Shown piece after piece: positions 48,540 through 55,649 of a stretch of 64,000 nt of DNA. The stretch is from Streptomyces achromogenes (GTDB taxonomy: Bacteria > Actinomycetota > Actinomycetes > Streptomycetales > Streptomycetaceae). Positions within the stretch are counted from its first letter, which is position 1; the number at the start of each line of letters is the position of its first letter. The notes below the pieces were generated by a model that saw nothing but the letters and a program-made list of their open reading frames with translations, ran no database searches and was not told the DNA's origin. Where the stretch lies: assembly GCF_030816715.1 (NCBI RefSeq), contig NZ_JAUSYH010000001.1, forward strand, positions 8,184,001 to 8,248,000. Direction: 5' to 3'. Both the position numbers and the translations under genes were made by a program.

Positions 48540-49595
48540 CTACGAAAGACCCTGGGCGCGGGAGTCGACCGGAGCGGACGGTCCCCCCGATTCCCGGGCC
48601 GGTCCCAGCCGTGCCCAGCTCCGCTCGTCGCCCCACACGGCCGCCGCGCCGGTGTACGGCCGCAGCAGCGCGGAGAGCGCCGGGTCGCCGCGGCCGTTGA
48701 GCTCGTCCGAGGCGATGCGGCGGGCGATGCCGGCCAGGAAGTCGGCGAGCTGCACCCGGGCGTCGAACCGCGAGACGACCAGCCGGAGCCCCGCGAGCCG
48801 GATGCCGCGTCGCCGCGCCTCGCCCTCGATCCAGGCGATCCGCTCCGGGGTGAGCATGTTCTGGCGGTCGTGCGCGAGCCGGACCGGACGCCCGCCGTCG
48901 CTCCAGTGGGCCGCGGTGTGCAGGATCGAAGGGAGCAGTGGATTGAGGACCGGGGCGAGCACGAACGGACCGTCCTGGATTCCGGCGCGGTAGGACAGGG
49001 CGCGCGGGCGTTCCTTCGAGAGCCGCCCGAGAACGTCCGCCGCCGGTGTCCCCGGATGCCGGCCGCGCAGGGTGTCGACCAGGTGGAAGAAGCGCGCCAC
49101 GGGCGTGTGCGGCGTGTCAGGCGGCTCGTCGTGACGCACCCACAGCAGGTGGTTCGCCGCCTCCAGGAACGACGTCCACTCCTCCCCGGTGAACGTCCGC
49201 CGTCCTTCCGCGAAAAGGGAGACGGCCGCCCCGGGATCGTCCAGCAGCAGGTCGACGGCCCGGTCCACGATGTAGAAGGGTTTCTCCACCAGGTGCACGT
49301 GGGCACGCCCGTGCAGCGGCCCCGACGGCGAGAGCAGCCACTCCAGGACGGCCCGGTGTTTCTCCCGGAGCAGATGGTTCGCCTTGTACTCCTCCGCGGG
49401 CGAACGGATCCGGTCGCGGATCTCCTGTACGTGCCCGGCGGCGGATGCGGCCGACAGCAGCACACTGGCGTGGGCGAACACATCCGTGTTGCCGCCGGTG
49501 AGGTTCTCGCCGTCCGAGCCCGATTCGTCGCAGGCGATCTCCCGGATGCCCGCGGCGTCCGCCGCGACTGTCCCGTTCACGTGATCCCAGGTCAC
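48540..49595 (-). CDS. DUF3800-like hypothetical protein
   Basis: A 351-residue cytoplasmic protein. Near the N-terminus, EIACDESGSDGENL resembles the first D-E-S-G motif of the DUF3800 (RNase H-like fold) family; later KANHLLREKHRAVLEWLL and HVHLVEKPFYIVDRAVDLLL fit the family pattern. The C-terminal half is unrecognised (RLAHDRQNMLTPERIAWIEG, VSRFDARVQLADFLAGIA). Family assignment is by motif resemblance only; DUF3800 proteins are often associated with mobile or defence loci but nothing here supports that. GTG 49595 has AGGGGG upstream; other GTGs are possible. Confidence 0.6.
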   Translation of the reverse strand: MTWDHVNGTVAADAAGIREIACDESGSDGENLTGGNTDVFAHASVLLSAASAAGHVQEIRDRIRSPAEEYKANHLLREKHRAVLEWLLSPSGPLHGRAHVHLVEKPFYIVDRAVDLLLDDPGAAVSLFAEGRRTFTGEEWTSFLEAANHLLWVRHDEPPDTPHTPVARFFHLVDTLRGRHPGTPAADVLGRLSKERPRALSYRAGIQDGPFVLAPVLNPLLPSILHTAAHWSDGGRPVRLAHDRQNMLTPERIAWIEGEARRRGIRLAGLRLVVSRFDARVQLADFLAGIARRIASDELNGRGDPALSALLRPYTGAAAVWGDERSWARLGPARESGGPSAPVDSRAQGLS

Positions 49596-49607
49596 ACCAC
49601 GGCCCCC

Positions 49608-49613
49608 TATCTT
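49608..49613 (+). promoter_or_regulatory. -10 element TATCTT of a probable leaderless patB-like mRNA
   Basis: TATCTT ends 6 nt before the ATG at 49620; there is no ribosome site. Confidence 0.6.
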
Positions 49614-49619
49614 GTGCCC

Positions 49620-50801
49620 ATGACCAGCATCCCGCACGAGACGCCAGGTGAACCGAATCCGCTGAACGCCCTCACTCTCGATCTGCTGCGCCGCCGCACG
49701 AGCATGAAGTGGCGGACCCATCCTTCTGACGTCCTGCCGCTGTGGGTCGCCGAGATGGACGTGCCGCTCGCCGAGCCGGTCGTCCGCGCGGTGACGCGGG
49801 CCCTCACGCTCGGCGACACCGGCTATCCGTCGGGCACGGCCTATGCGCGGGCGCTGGCCGAGTTCGCCGCCAAGCGCTGGGGCTGGGACGGGCTCGCGGT
49901 CGAGCGGACGGCGATCGTACCGGACGTGATGCTGGGCGTCGTCGAGATGCTGAAGCTGGTGACCGCACCCGGCGACGCCGTGGTGGTCAACCCGCCGGTG
50001 TATCCGCCGTTCTTCGCGTTCGTCGCGCATATGGACCGGCGCATCGCCGAGGCGCCCCTCGGCGCGGACGGCCGGCTCGACCTCGACGTGCTGGAGCAGG
50101 CCTACCGGCGGGCCGTCGCGGGCGGCGGGCGCGCCGCCCACCTGCTGTGCAGCCCGCACAACCCGACCGGCACCGTGCACACGGCCCGGGAACTGGCCGC
50201 CGTCGCCGCGCTCGCCGACCGCTACGGCGTACGGGTGGTCGCCGACGAGATCCACGCCCCGCTCGCTGCCCCGGACGGCGACTTCGTGCCCTACCTCGCC
50301 GTCCCGGGCGCACAGAACGGTCTGTCGCTGATGTCGGCCTCGAAGGGCTGGAACCTGGCCGGGCTCAAGGCGGCCCTGGCGATCGCGGGCCCCGACGCGG
50401 CGGCCGACCTCGCCCGGATGCCCGAGGAGGTCGGCCACGGGCCGAGCCATGTCGGCGTCCTCGCGCACACCGCGGCCTTGTCCGAGGGCACGGCCTGGCT
50501 GGACGCGCTGCTCGCCGGCCTCGACGACAACCGCCGTCTGCTCACCGCTCTCCTCGCCGAGCACCTGCCCGGCGTCGGGTACCGGCCGGGCGGGGCGACC
50601 TACCTTGCCTGGCTCGACTGCCGGGCCCTGGGGCTCGGGGACGATCCGGCCGCGGTCTTCCTGGAGCGGGGCCGGGTGGCTCTCAGCCCCGGACCGGACT
50701 TCGGCACGGGCGGAGCCGGGCACGTGCGGCTGAATCTGGCCACCTCGCCGGAGATCCTCACCGAGGGGGTGCGGAGGATGGCCCGCGCCGCCGTGCGCTG
50801 A
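49620..50801 (+). CDS. patB: PLP-dependent cystathionine beta-lyase, MalY/PatB type
   Basis: A 393-residue aminotransferase-fold C-S lyase (aminotransferase class I/II). Seen: MKWRTHPSDVLPLWVAEMDVP (hallmark N-terminus), VVNPPVYPPFF, LLCSPHNPTGTV with PLP-binding Asn, VVADEIHAPL with the Asp, SASKGWNLAGLKAA with the Schiff-base Lys, and the C-terminal GPDFGTGGAGHVRLNLA with the carboxylate-binding Arg. It would cleave cystathionine or cysteine conjugates. It is divergent from the DUF3800-like gene by 24 nt and makes a probable leaderless mRNA. Confidence 0.9.
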   Translation: MTSIPHETPGEPNPLNALTLDLLRRRTSMKWRTHPSDVLPLWVAEMDVPLAEPVVRAVTRALTLGDTGYPSGTAYARALAEFAAKRWGWDGLAVERTAIVPDVMLGVVEMLKLVTAPGDAVVVNPPVYPPFFAFVAHMDRRIAEAPLGADGRLDLDVLEQAYRRAVAGGGRAAHLLCSPHNPTGTVHTARELAAVAALADRYGVRVVADEIHAPLAAPDGDFVPYLAVPGAQNGLSLMSASKGWNLAGLKAALAIAGPDAAADLARMPEEVGHGPSHVGVLAHTAALSEGTAWLDALLAGLDDNRRLLTALLAEHLPGVGYRPGGATYLAWLDCRALGLGDDPAAVFLERGRVALSPGPDFGTGGAGHVRLNLATSPEILTEGVRRMARAAVR

Positions 50802-50807
50802 GGCCGG

Positions 50808-50856
50808 TCATCACCGTCGGCGGCGGACCGTCCCGCGGGAGCCGCCGGGGTGATGA
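50808..50856. terminator. Hairpin terminator after the C-S lyase gene
   Basis: TCATCACC and GGTGATGA (50808-50815, 50849-50856) form an 8-bp stem, with an inner stem of CGGCGGC and GCCGCCG. Confidence 0.75.
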
Positions 50857-50871
50857 GCGGGCGCGGGTGCC

Positions 50872-50877
50872 TAGACT
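50872..50877 (+). promoter_or_regulatory. -10 element TAGACT of a probable leaderless mRNA
   Basis: TAGACT ends 6 nt before the ATG at 50884, in a gap with no ribosome site. Confidence 0.6.
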
Positions 50878-50883
50878 GCGGCC

Positions 50884-51264
50884 ATGGACGACAAGTCGCT
50901 CGACCGGCTGGCGGCGGGAAAGTATCTGCTGATCACCAGCTACCGCAAGAACGGGACGCCGGTCGCCACCCCCGTGTGGGTGGTGCGCGACGGCGACGCG
51001 CTCGGGGCCTGGTCGGCCGCCGACGCCTGGAAGGTGAAGCGCATCAGAGCGCGCGGCGACGTCCTCGTCGGCCCGTGCGACGTACGGGGCAACCCGACCG
51101 GCGACCAGATCCCGGCCACCGCCGAGATCTGTGACGCGCGGACCACCGCCCGCTACCGCACGCTGCTCGCCCGCAAGTACGGCGTCCTCGGCCGGCTCAC
51201 CCTGCTGGGCAGCCGGCTGCGCCGGGGGCTGGACGGGACGGTGGGCATCCGCATCACGCTGTGA
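50884..51264 (+). CDS. PPOX-class F420-dependent oxidoreductase-like protein
   Basis: A 126-residue split-barrel protein of the pyridoxamine-5'-phosphate-oxidase-like F420 family. Hallmarks: KYLLITSYRKNGTPVATPVWVV, AADAWKVKRIRARGDVLVGPCD and GNPTGDQIPATAEI. Such proteins bind F420 (or flavin) as dimers and reduce diverse substrates; the reaction here is unknown. The start at 50884 is supported by the -10 element 6 nt upstream and a full-length fit. Confidence 0.85.
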   Translation: MDDKSLDRLAAGKYLLITSYRKNGTPVATPVWVVRDGDALGAWSAADAWKVKRIRARGDVLVGPCDVRGNPTGDQIPATAEICDARTTARYRTLLARKYGVLGRLTLLGSRLRRGLDGTVGIRITL

Positions 51265-51370
51265 GCGGACGAGGACGCGGCGGGGGAGGGGGTGCGGACC
51301 GTAGGGCTGTCCGGGCCCTCTCCGGCCGTCGGGGTCGGTGCGCGGCGCGTCCACCACTCGCGCGCGGCGC

Positions 51371-51784
51371 TCAGTGCCAGGCGCGGTACGGCTCGTCGAG
51401 CAGCTGGAAGACCGGCTCCCCGCGCACCGGGTCCTGCGCCGTGGACAGCCGGACGCGGGCGCCGCTGTGGATGCCGACGAGCGGTCCCATGACCCTGCCG
51501 CGCACGACGAACCCCTCGGCCATCTCGACCAGCGACACATTGCGCGCGGCCGGGGTGTTGCGGTGCACGACCGTGGCGTGACGGACCGTTCCGGCGCCCT
51601 CGCTGCGCTCGGTGCGCAGATCGCTGCCCTGGCACACCGGACACAGCAGCCGGTGGTACATCGTGGTGGCGCACCAGGTGCAGCGCTGGAAGAGGATGGT
51701 GTCGCCGTCGGCGCGCGGACGGTCGAGGACGCCCGCCGTGGAGCGGACGGTCTGCTGTACGGCGGTTCCTGAGGGGTGGTACAC
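51371..51784 (-). CDS. Zn-ribbon/OB-fold (DUF35-like) protein
   Basis: A 137-residue protein with a rubredoxin-like zinc ribbon (FQRCTWCATTMYHRLLCPVCQGSD, two Cys-x2-Cys pairs) and an OB-fold (TVRHATVVHRNTPAARNVSLVEM, EGFVVRGRVMGPLVGIHSGARVRL). In archaea and actinobacteria this type is an acyl-CoA-binding partner of thiolases; no thiolase or acyl-CoA gene is adjacent. GTG 51784 has AGGGAG about 9 nt upstream; an upstream in-frame GTG at 51889 would add 35 residues. The TetR gene upstream shares half-site GGCACTC with its promoter region. Confidence 0.78.
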   Translation of the reverse strand: MYHPSGTAVQQTVRSTAGVLDRPRADGDTILFQRCTWCATTMYHRLLCPVCQGSDLRTERSEGAGTVRHATVVHRNTPAARNVSLVEMAEGFVVRGRVMGPLVGIHSGARVRLSTAQDPVRGEPVFQLLDEPYRAWH

Positions 51785-51925
51785 GCGGGTCAACTCCCTG
51801 CACTCGGCCGGAATCCACGTGCGCGGTTCACCCGTGCACGCACGTGCCCGGTCGACCGTGCCGCCGTGCACGGCCACAGCGTATGGCACTCAGTGTCACA
51901 GGTAAAGGCACTGCGTACCCTGATC

Positions 51926-52681
51926 TCAGGGGTTCCGGTCCGGCTCGAGCCTCGTCTCGATCTCCCGGACCACACGCCACAGCGGCGTTCCGCGCCGGGC
52001 GACCACCACCACGACGTCCTCCGGGTGCTCGGCGGCGGGCGACAGCGCCGCGGAGGCGGGGGCGGGGGCGGGGGCGGCAGCGGGGGCGGGGGGAGTGCCG
52101 AAGGCCGACTGCACGAAGCCGAGGGCGTGGTCCACCGTCGCCGTCGCGTCACCCCGGCCGTCCGAACGCAGCCAGGAGCGCAGGGCGTTGTTGTGCGCGG
52201 CCACCACCGCGGCCGCGATGACGTCGGCGTGCAGGGTGCCGTGCGTGCGTCCGGTGAGACGGCCGCGCAGGTACTCGGCCAGGGCGCGCTCGTAACGCCA
52301 GACCACCGACAGCTCGTACGCGCGCAGCCCGGGGACCTGCTTGGTGAGCCGGTAGCGCTGTACGGAGAAGGAGGGGTTCTCCGCGTACATCAGCAGGACG
52401 AGCCGGGCGGCGTCGCAGACGCGTCGCACCGGCTCGTGCCGCTCGTCGCTCGCGGCGAGGAAGGCGGTCATGTCGGCCAGGCACCGCTCGTGGTCGGGGA
52501 AGACCACGTCCTCCTTGGAGGGGAAGTAGCGGAAGAAGGACCGCCGGCCGACCCCCGCGAGCGCCACGATGTCGTCGACGGTGGTCTGTTCGTACCCGCG
52601 CTCCAGGAACAGCCGGAAGGCCGCCGCGACCAGGGAGTCCCGCATGGGCGGCTTGGGCTGCGCCTTGTCAGTCGCGCTCAT
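51926..52681 (-). CDS. TetR family regulator with long C-terminal tail
   Basis: A 251-residue TetR protein. HTH: DSLVAAAFRLFLERGYEQTTVDDIVALAG, then VGRRSFFRYFPSKEDVVF. The ligand domain is all helical; after about residue 200 comes an Ala/Pro-rich linker (PPAPAAAPAPAPASAALSP) and the extra segment VVVVVARRGTPLWRVVREIETRLE, not usual in the family. ATG 52681 is followed directly by the DNA-binding domain. A long inverted repeat sits 33-67 nt upstream, between it and folD. It is oriented toward the OB-fold gene and may control that gene and itself. Confidence 0.86.
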   Translation of the reverse strand: MSATDKAQPKPPMRDSLVAAAFRLFLERGYEQTTVDDIVALAGVGRRSFFRYFPSKEDVVFPDHERCLADMTAFLAASDERHEPVRRVCDAARLVLLMYAENPSFSVQRYRLTKQVPGLRAYELSVVWRYERALAEYLRGRLTGRTHGTLHADVIAAAVVAAHNNALRSWLRSDGRGDATATVDHALGFVQSAFGTPPAPAAAPAPAPASAALSPAAEHPEDVVVVVARRGTPLWRVVREIETRLEPDRNP

Positions 52682-52713
52682 GGACGGGAACGTAACACCT
52701 GAACCACGCCGAT

Positions 52714-52748
52714 GGCACTCGGTTCCCTCTTACAGGGAACGGAGTGCC
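52714..52748. promoter_or_regulatory. 35-bp inverted repeat upstream of TetR gene
   Basis: Two 15-nt arms, GGCACTCGGTTCCCT and AGGGAACGGAGTGCC, match at 14 of 15 positions around a 5-nt spacer CTTAC. Related half-sites (GGCACTCAGTGTCA near 51884-51897 and GGCACT near 51908) occur upstream of the OB-fold gene. Confidence 0.7.
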
Positions 52749-52761
52749 GGATCGGTGTCGG

Positions 52762-53610
52762 TCAGAGCCGCTCCGCCGCCTCGACCACATTGGTGAGCAG
52801 CATGGCCCGCGTCATCGGCCCGACGCCGCCGATCGGCGGCGCGAAGGAGCCGGCGACGTCGCTCACGTCCGGGTGGACGTCGCCGAGGATGCCCTCGACG
52901 GTGCGCGTGAGGCCCACGGACAGCACGGTCGCACCCGGCTTGATCCAGTCGGGGCGGACCATGTGGGCCACACCCGCCGCGGCCACCACCACGTCCGCCT
53001 CGCGGGCGTGCGCGGCCGTGTCCTGCGTGGCCTCGTGGCACAGGGTCACGGTGGCGTGCTCGGTGGCGCGGGTCAGCATCAGGCCCAGCGGCCGGCCCAC
53101 GGTGACGCCGCAGCCGATCACGCAGAACTGCTGCCCCGTGATCTCCACGTGGTTGCGGCGCAGCAGGTCGATGATGCCGCGCGGGGTGCAGGGCAGCGGG
53201 CCCGGGATGCCCAGCACCAGCCGGCCCAGGTTCGTCGGGTGCAGGCCGTCGGCGTCCTTGACCGGGTCGATCAGCTCCAGCACCGCGTGGGTGTCGATGT
53301 GGGCGGGGAGCGGGAGCTGCACGATGAACCCGGTGCACGCCGGATCGGCGTTCAGCCGGAGCACGGCGGCCTCCACGTCGGCCTGGGAGGCGTCGGCGGG
53401 CAGCTCCACCCGGATCGAGGCGATGCCGACCTGGGCGCAGTCACGGTGCTTGCCGCCCACGTAGGAACGGCTGCCCGCGTCGTCGCCGACGAGGATCGTG
53501 CCGAGCCCGGGGATGACACCGCGTTCCTTCAACGCCTGTACGCGCAGGGCGAGTTCGCTCTTGATGTCGGCCGCGGCGGCCTTGCCGTCGAGAAGTGTTG
53601 CGGTGGTCAC
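52762..53610 (-). CDS. folD: Bifunctional methylenetetrahydrofolate dehydrogenase/cyclohydrolase
   Basis: A 282-residue FolD. Catalytic Tyr and Lys lie in SYVGGKHRDC, the substrate loop in PLPAHIDTHAVLELIDPVKDADGLHP, and the conserved GIPGPLPCTPRGIIDLL and VIGCGVTVGRPLGLML cofactor loops are complete. Size and motif order are standard. It interconverts methylene-, methenyl- and formyl-tetrahydrofolate in the cytosol. GTG 53610 has GAAGGG upstream. It is convergent in organisation with nothing: the next gene is divergent (53779). A housekeeping gene. Confidence 0.95.
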   Translation of the reverse strand: MTTATLLDGKAAAADIKSELALRVQALKERGVIPGLGTILVGDDAGSRSYVGGKHRDCAQVGIASIRVELPADASQADVEAAVLRLNADPACTGFIVQLPLPAHIDTHAVLELIDPVKDADGLHPTNLGRLVLGIPGPLPCTPRGIIDLLRRNHVEITGQQFCVIGCGVTVGRPLGLMLTRATEHATVTLCHEATQDTAAHAREADVVVAAAGVAHMVRPDWIKPGATVLSVGLTRTVEGILGDVHPDVSDVAGSFAPPIGGVGPMTRAMLLTNVVEAAERL

Positions 53611-53778
53611 GGGATCGCGAGCCCTTCAGGAGATAAGAACGACGGTCCTGTCATCGTACGACCCCATCGTCCGCCGGCACCCACGAGTCCCGCCCGCCGC
53701 AGCCGTACCGCCAGGTCGGCCGCACTTTCGCTGACGTAATCTTTGCGCACCGCTCCGCCGCCCACCGGGAGACCTCGC

Positions 53779-54612
53779 ATGCCCGCCGCCCGCCCCCGTC
53801 TCCTCTACGTCACCGACCTGGCCTACCCGGCCCGTGGGCGCCGCTACGGCGACGAGGACGTCTTCCTCTCCTCCCGTCTGCGCGCGGACTTCGACCTCGC
53901 CCTGTGCCATCCGCTGGACGCGACCGCGCTGATGCACGCCTTCGACGGCGTCGTCGTCCGCAACAGCGGACCGGTCATGGGCTACCGGGCGCAGTACGAG
54001 GCCTTCCGGGAGCACGCGCTGCGCGACGGGGTGCGCGTCTACAACCCGCTCACCGGCCGCGCCGACATGGCCGGCAAGCAGTACCTCCTCGACCTCGGCG
54101 CCGAGGGCTTCCCGGTGATACCCACCGTCGACCGCGCCGAGGACCTGCACCGGCTGCCCGAGGCCGAGCGGTACGTCGTCAAGCCCAAACTCGGCGCCGA
54201 CTCGTCAGGTCTGCGGGTCGTCGCGGCCGACGCTCTGCCGGCCGCCGCCGTCGCCGACGGCTCGCTCCTCCTGCAGCCGTGCGTCGACTTCGTCCACGAG
54301 GTCTCCTTCTACTACGTCGACCACGACTTCCAGTACGCCCTGTACGCCCCGCGCCCCGACCGCCGCTGGGAGCTCGAGCCGTACCGGCCCACCGTGCGGG
54401 ACCTGGAGTTCGCCCACCGCTTCGTCGACTGGAACGGTCTCGCGCACGGCATCCAGCGCGTCGACGCCTGCCGCACCCGGGACGGCGAACTGCTGCTGGT
54501 GGAGCTGGAGGACCTCAACCCCTACCTCTCCCTGGACGCCCTCGACGAGGACGGGCGGGACTCCTTCGTCGCCGCGACGACCCGCTCCCTGCGCCACTTC
54601 CTCGCCCACTAG
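53779..54612 (+). CDS. ATP-grasp family ligase-like protein
   Basis: A 277-residue protein with an ATP-grasp fold. ATP- and metal-binding segments: VVRNSGPVMGYRAQYEA, RYVVKPKLGADSSGL with the catalytic Lys, LLQPCVDFVHEVSFYYV and the C-terminal LLVELEDLNPYLSLDALDED with acidic metal ligands. The N-terminal domain begins RLLYVTDLAYPARGRRYGDED. The family forms amide bonds by acyl-phosphate chemistry (glutathione-synthetase-like); the substrates are unknown. ATG 53779 has GGGAG upstream. No neighbouring peptide precursor was found for it. Confidence 0.82.
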   Translation: MPAARPRLLYVTDLAYPARGRRYGDEDVFLSSRLRADFDLALCHPLDATALMHAFDGVVVRNSGPVMGYRAQYEAFREHALRDGVRVYNPLTGRADMAGKQYLLDLGAEGFPVIPTVDRAEDLHRLPEAERYVVKPKLGADSSGLRVVAADALPAAAVADGSLLLQPCVDFVHEVSFYYVDHDFQYALYAPRPDRRWELEPYRPTVRDLEFAHRFVDWNGLAHGIQRVDACRTRDGELLLVELEDLNPYLSLDALDEDGRDSFVAATTRSLRHFLAH

Positions 54613-54784
54613 GGCTTTTCCGACGGATCCCGGTGGGGCGCCGCGGAGATCCGCCGGAAGGGCCCTGGCCCCGCCCTTCCGCGCGGAGCGGTCCGGGCGG
54701 CGGGCCGCGTCGGGCGGGGCGCCGGTGAACCCGGCGGCACCTGCGCCCGTATCCCTCCCGGGGGACCCACGGGAGGGAGACCAG

Positions 54785-55543
54785 GTGCCGACACCGGAGG
54801 AACCCGGACAGCCGCACGACCGCCAGGTCCTGGAGCCCATCCGGGTCCTGAGGCCGCGCAACACCGACGCCCTCGCGGAACTGTTCCGCGAGATGACCGA
54901 GGACGCCGCCGACGGCCACGAGGCCGTTCCGCTCCCTGGCAGGGCCCCGGGCGACGAGGCCGAGACCAGGGAACTGCCCCCGCCGCCGGCCGTCGGCGCG
55001 CGTGCCCGGCGCGCACCCGGGCCGCCACCCGTGCGCGGGGTCCGGCCGGCCCCGCGCACGGCCCCCGGCGGCGCCGCCCGGACCGCCCCTGGACGGGCCC
55101 CCGCCCGGACCGCGCCCCGCCGGGCCGACGGGCCGTCCCGCGTCGCGGTCGCCGCCGTCGCCGTGCTCGCGGCCGCGCTCCTCGGCTTCGCCTGCGCACT
55201 GCTCCTGCCCGGCCGCGACGGCCGAGCCGCCGGCGGGGCGCAACCACCCGCGTCCGCTCCCACGCCGACCGCCGACGCGAGCGCGTCCGCCGATCCCGAC
55301 GGCGCGGGCACCCTCCGGGAGGGCGACAGCGGCCCCCGGGTGACCGATCTCCAGCGGCGTCTGCTGAGGATCCCGAACGTCTACGACCACGGCCCCACCG
55401 ACGGCCGCTACGGCAGCGTGCTCACCGAGGCCGTGGCCCGTTTCCAGCTCTGGTACGGAATCCGCGGCGACGAGACCGGCGTGTACGGCGACGACACCCG
55501 CCGCGACCTGGAGTCCCGGACCGCGTCGGCCGCCACCGGATGA
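54785..55543 (+). CDS. Peptidoglycan-binding domain protein, single-pass membrane
   Basis: A 252-residue protein: cytoplasmic N-terminus (PTPEEPGQPHD, LEPIRVLRPRNTDALAELFREMTED), a Pro/Arg/Ala-rich disordered linker, one membrane helix (SRVAVAAVAVLAAALLGFAC) and an extracellular peptidoglycan-binding-1 domain (LREGDSGPRVTDLQRRLL, TDGRYGSVLTEAVARFQLWYG). Probably a type II membrane protein that senses or binds the wall, with the cytoplasmic segment available for signalling. GTG 54785 has GGGAGGGAG upstream. The stop codon lies inside a 36-bp duplication. Confidence 0.8.
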   Translation: MPTPEEPGQPHDRQVLEPIRVLRPRNTDALAELFREMTEDAADGHEAVPLPGRAPGDEAETRELPPPPAVGARARRAPGPPPVRGVRPAPRTAPGGAARTAPGRAPARTAPRRADGPSRVAVAAVAVLAAALLGFACALLLPGRDGRAAGGAQPPASAPTPTADASASADPDGAGTLREGDSGPRVTDLQRRLLRIPNVYDHGPTDGRYGSVLTEAVARFQLWYGIRGDETGVYGDDTRRDLESRTASAATG

Positions 55544-55611
55544 CCGGGCGACGGACCGGTGCGCGCCGGGCGGGGATGACCGGGCGACGGAGAGGTGCGC
55601 GCCGGGCGGGG
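55540..55611. repeat. 36-bp tandem duplication over the end of the PG-binding gene
   Basis: Two 36-nt units (55540-55575 and 55576-55611), both beginning ATGACCGGGCGACGGA, differ at two positions. The first contains the gene's TGA stop. Confidence 0.85.
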
Positions 55612-55649
55612 TGGGAAGCTGTCCCGGGCGGGGCGGGAAGCGGCCGGTG

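Noticed and set aside
48540..49595. Defence-system role for the DUF3800-like protein
   Set aside because: No nuclease, methylase, transposase or other defence gene is adjacent and the family assignment is itself uncertain.
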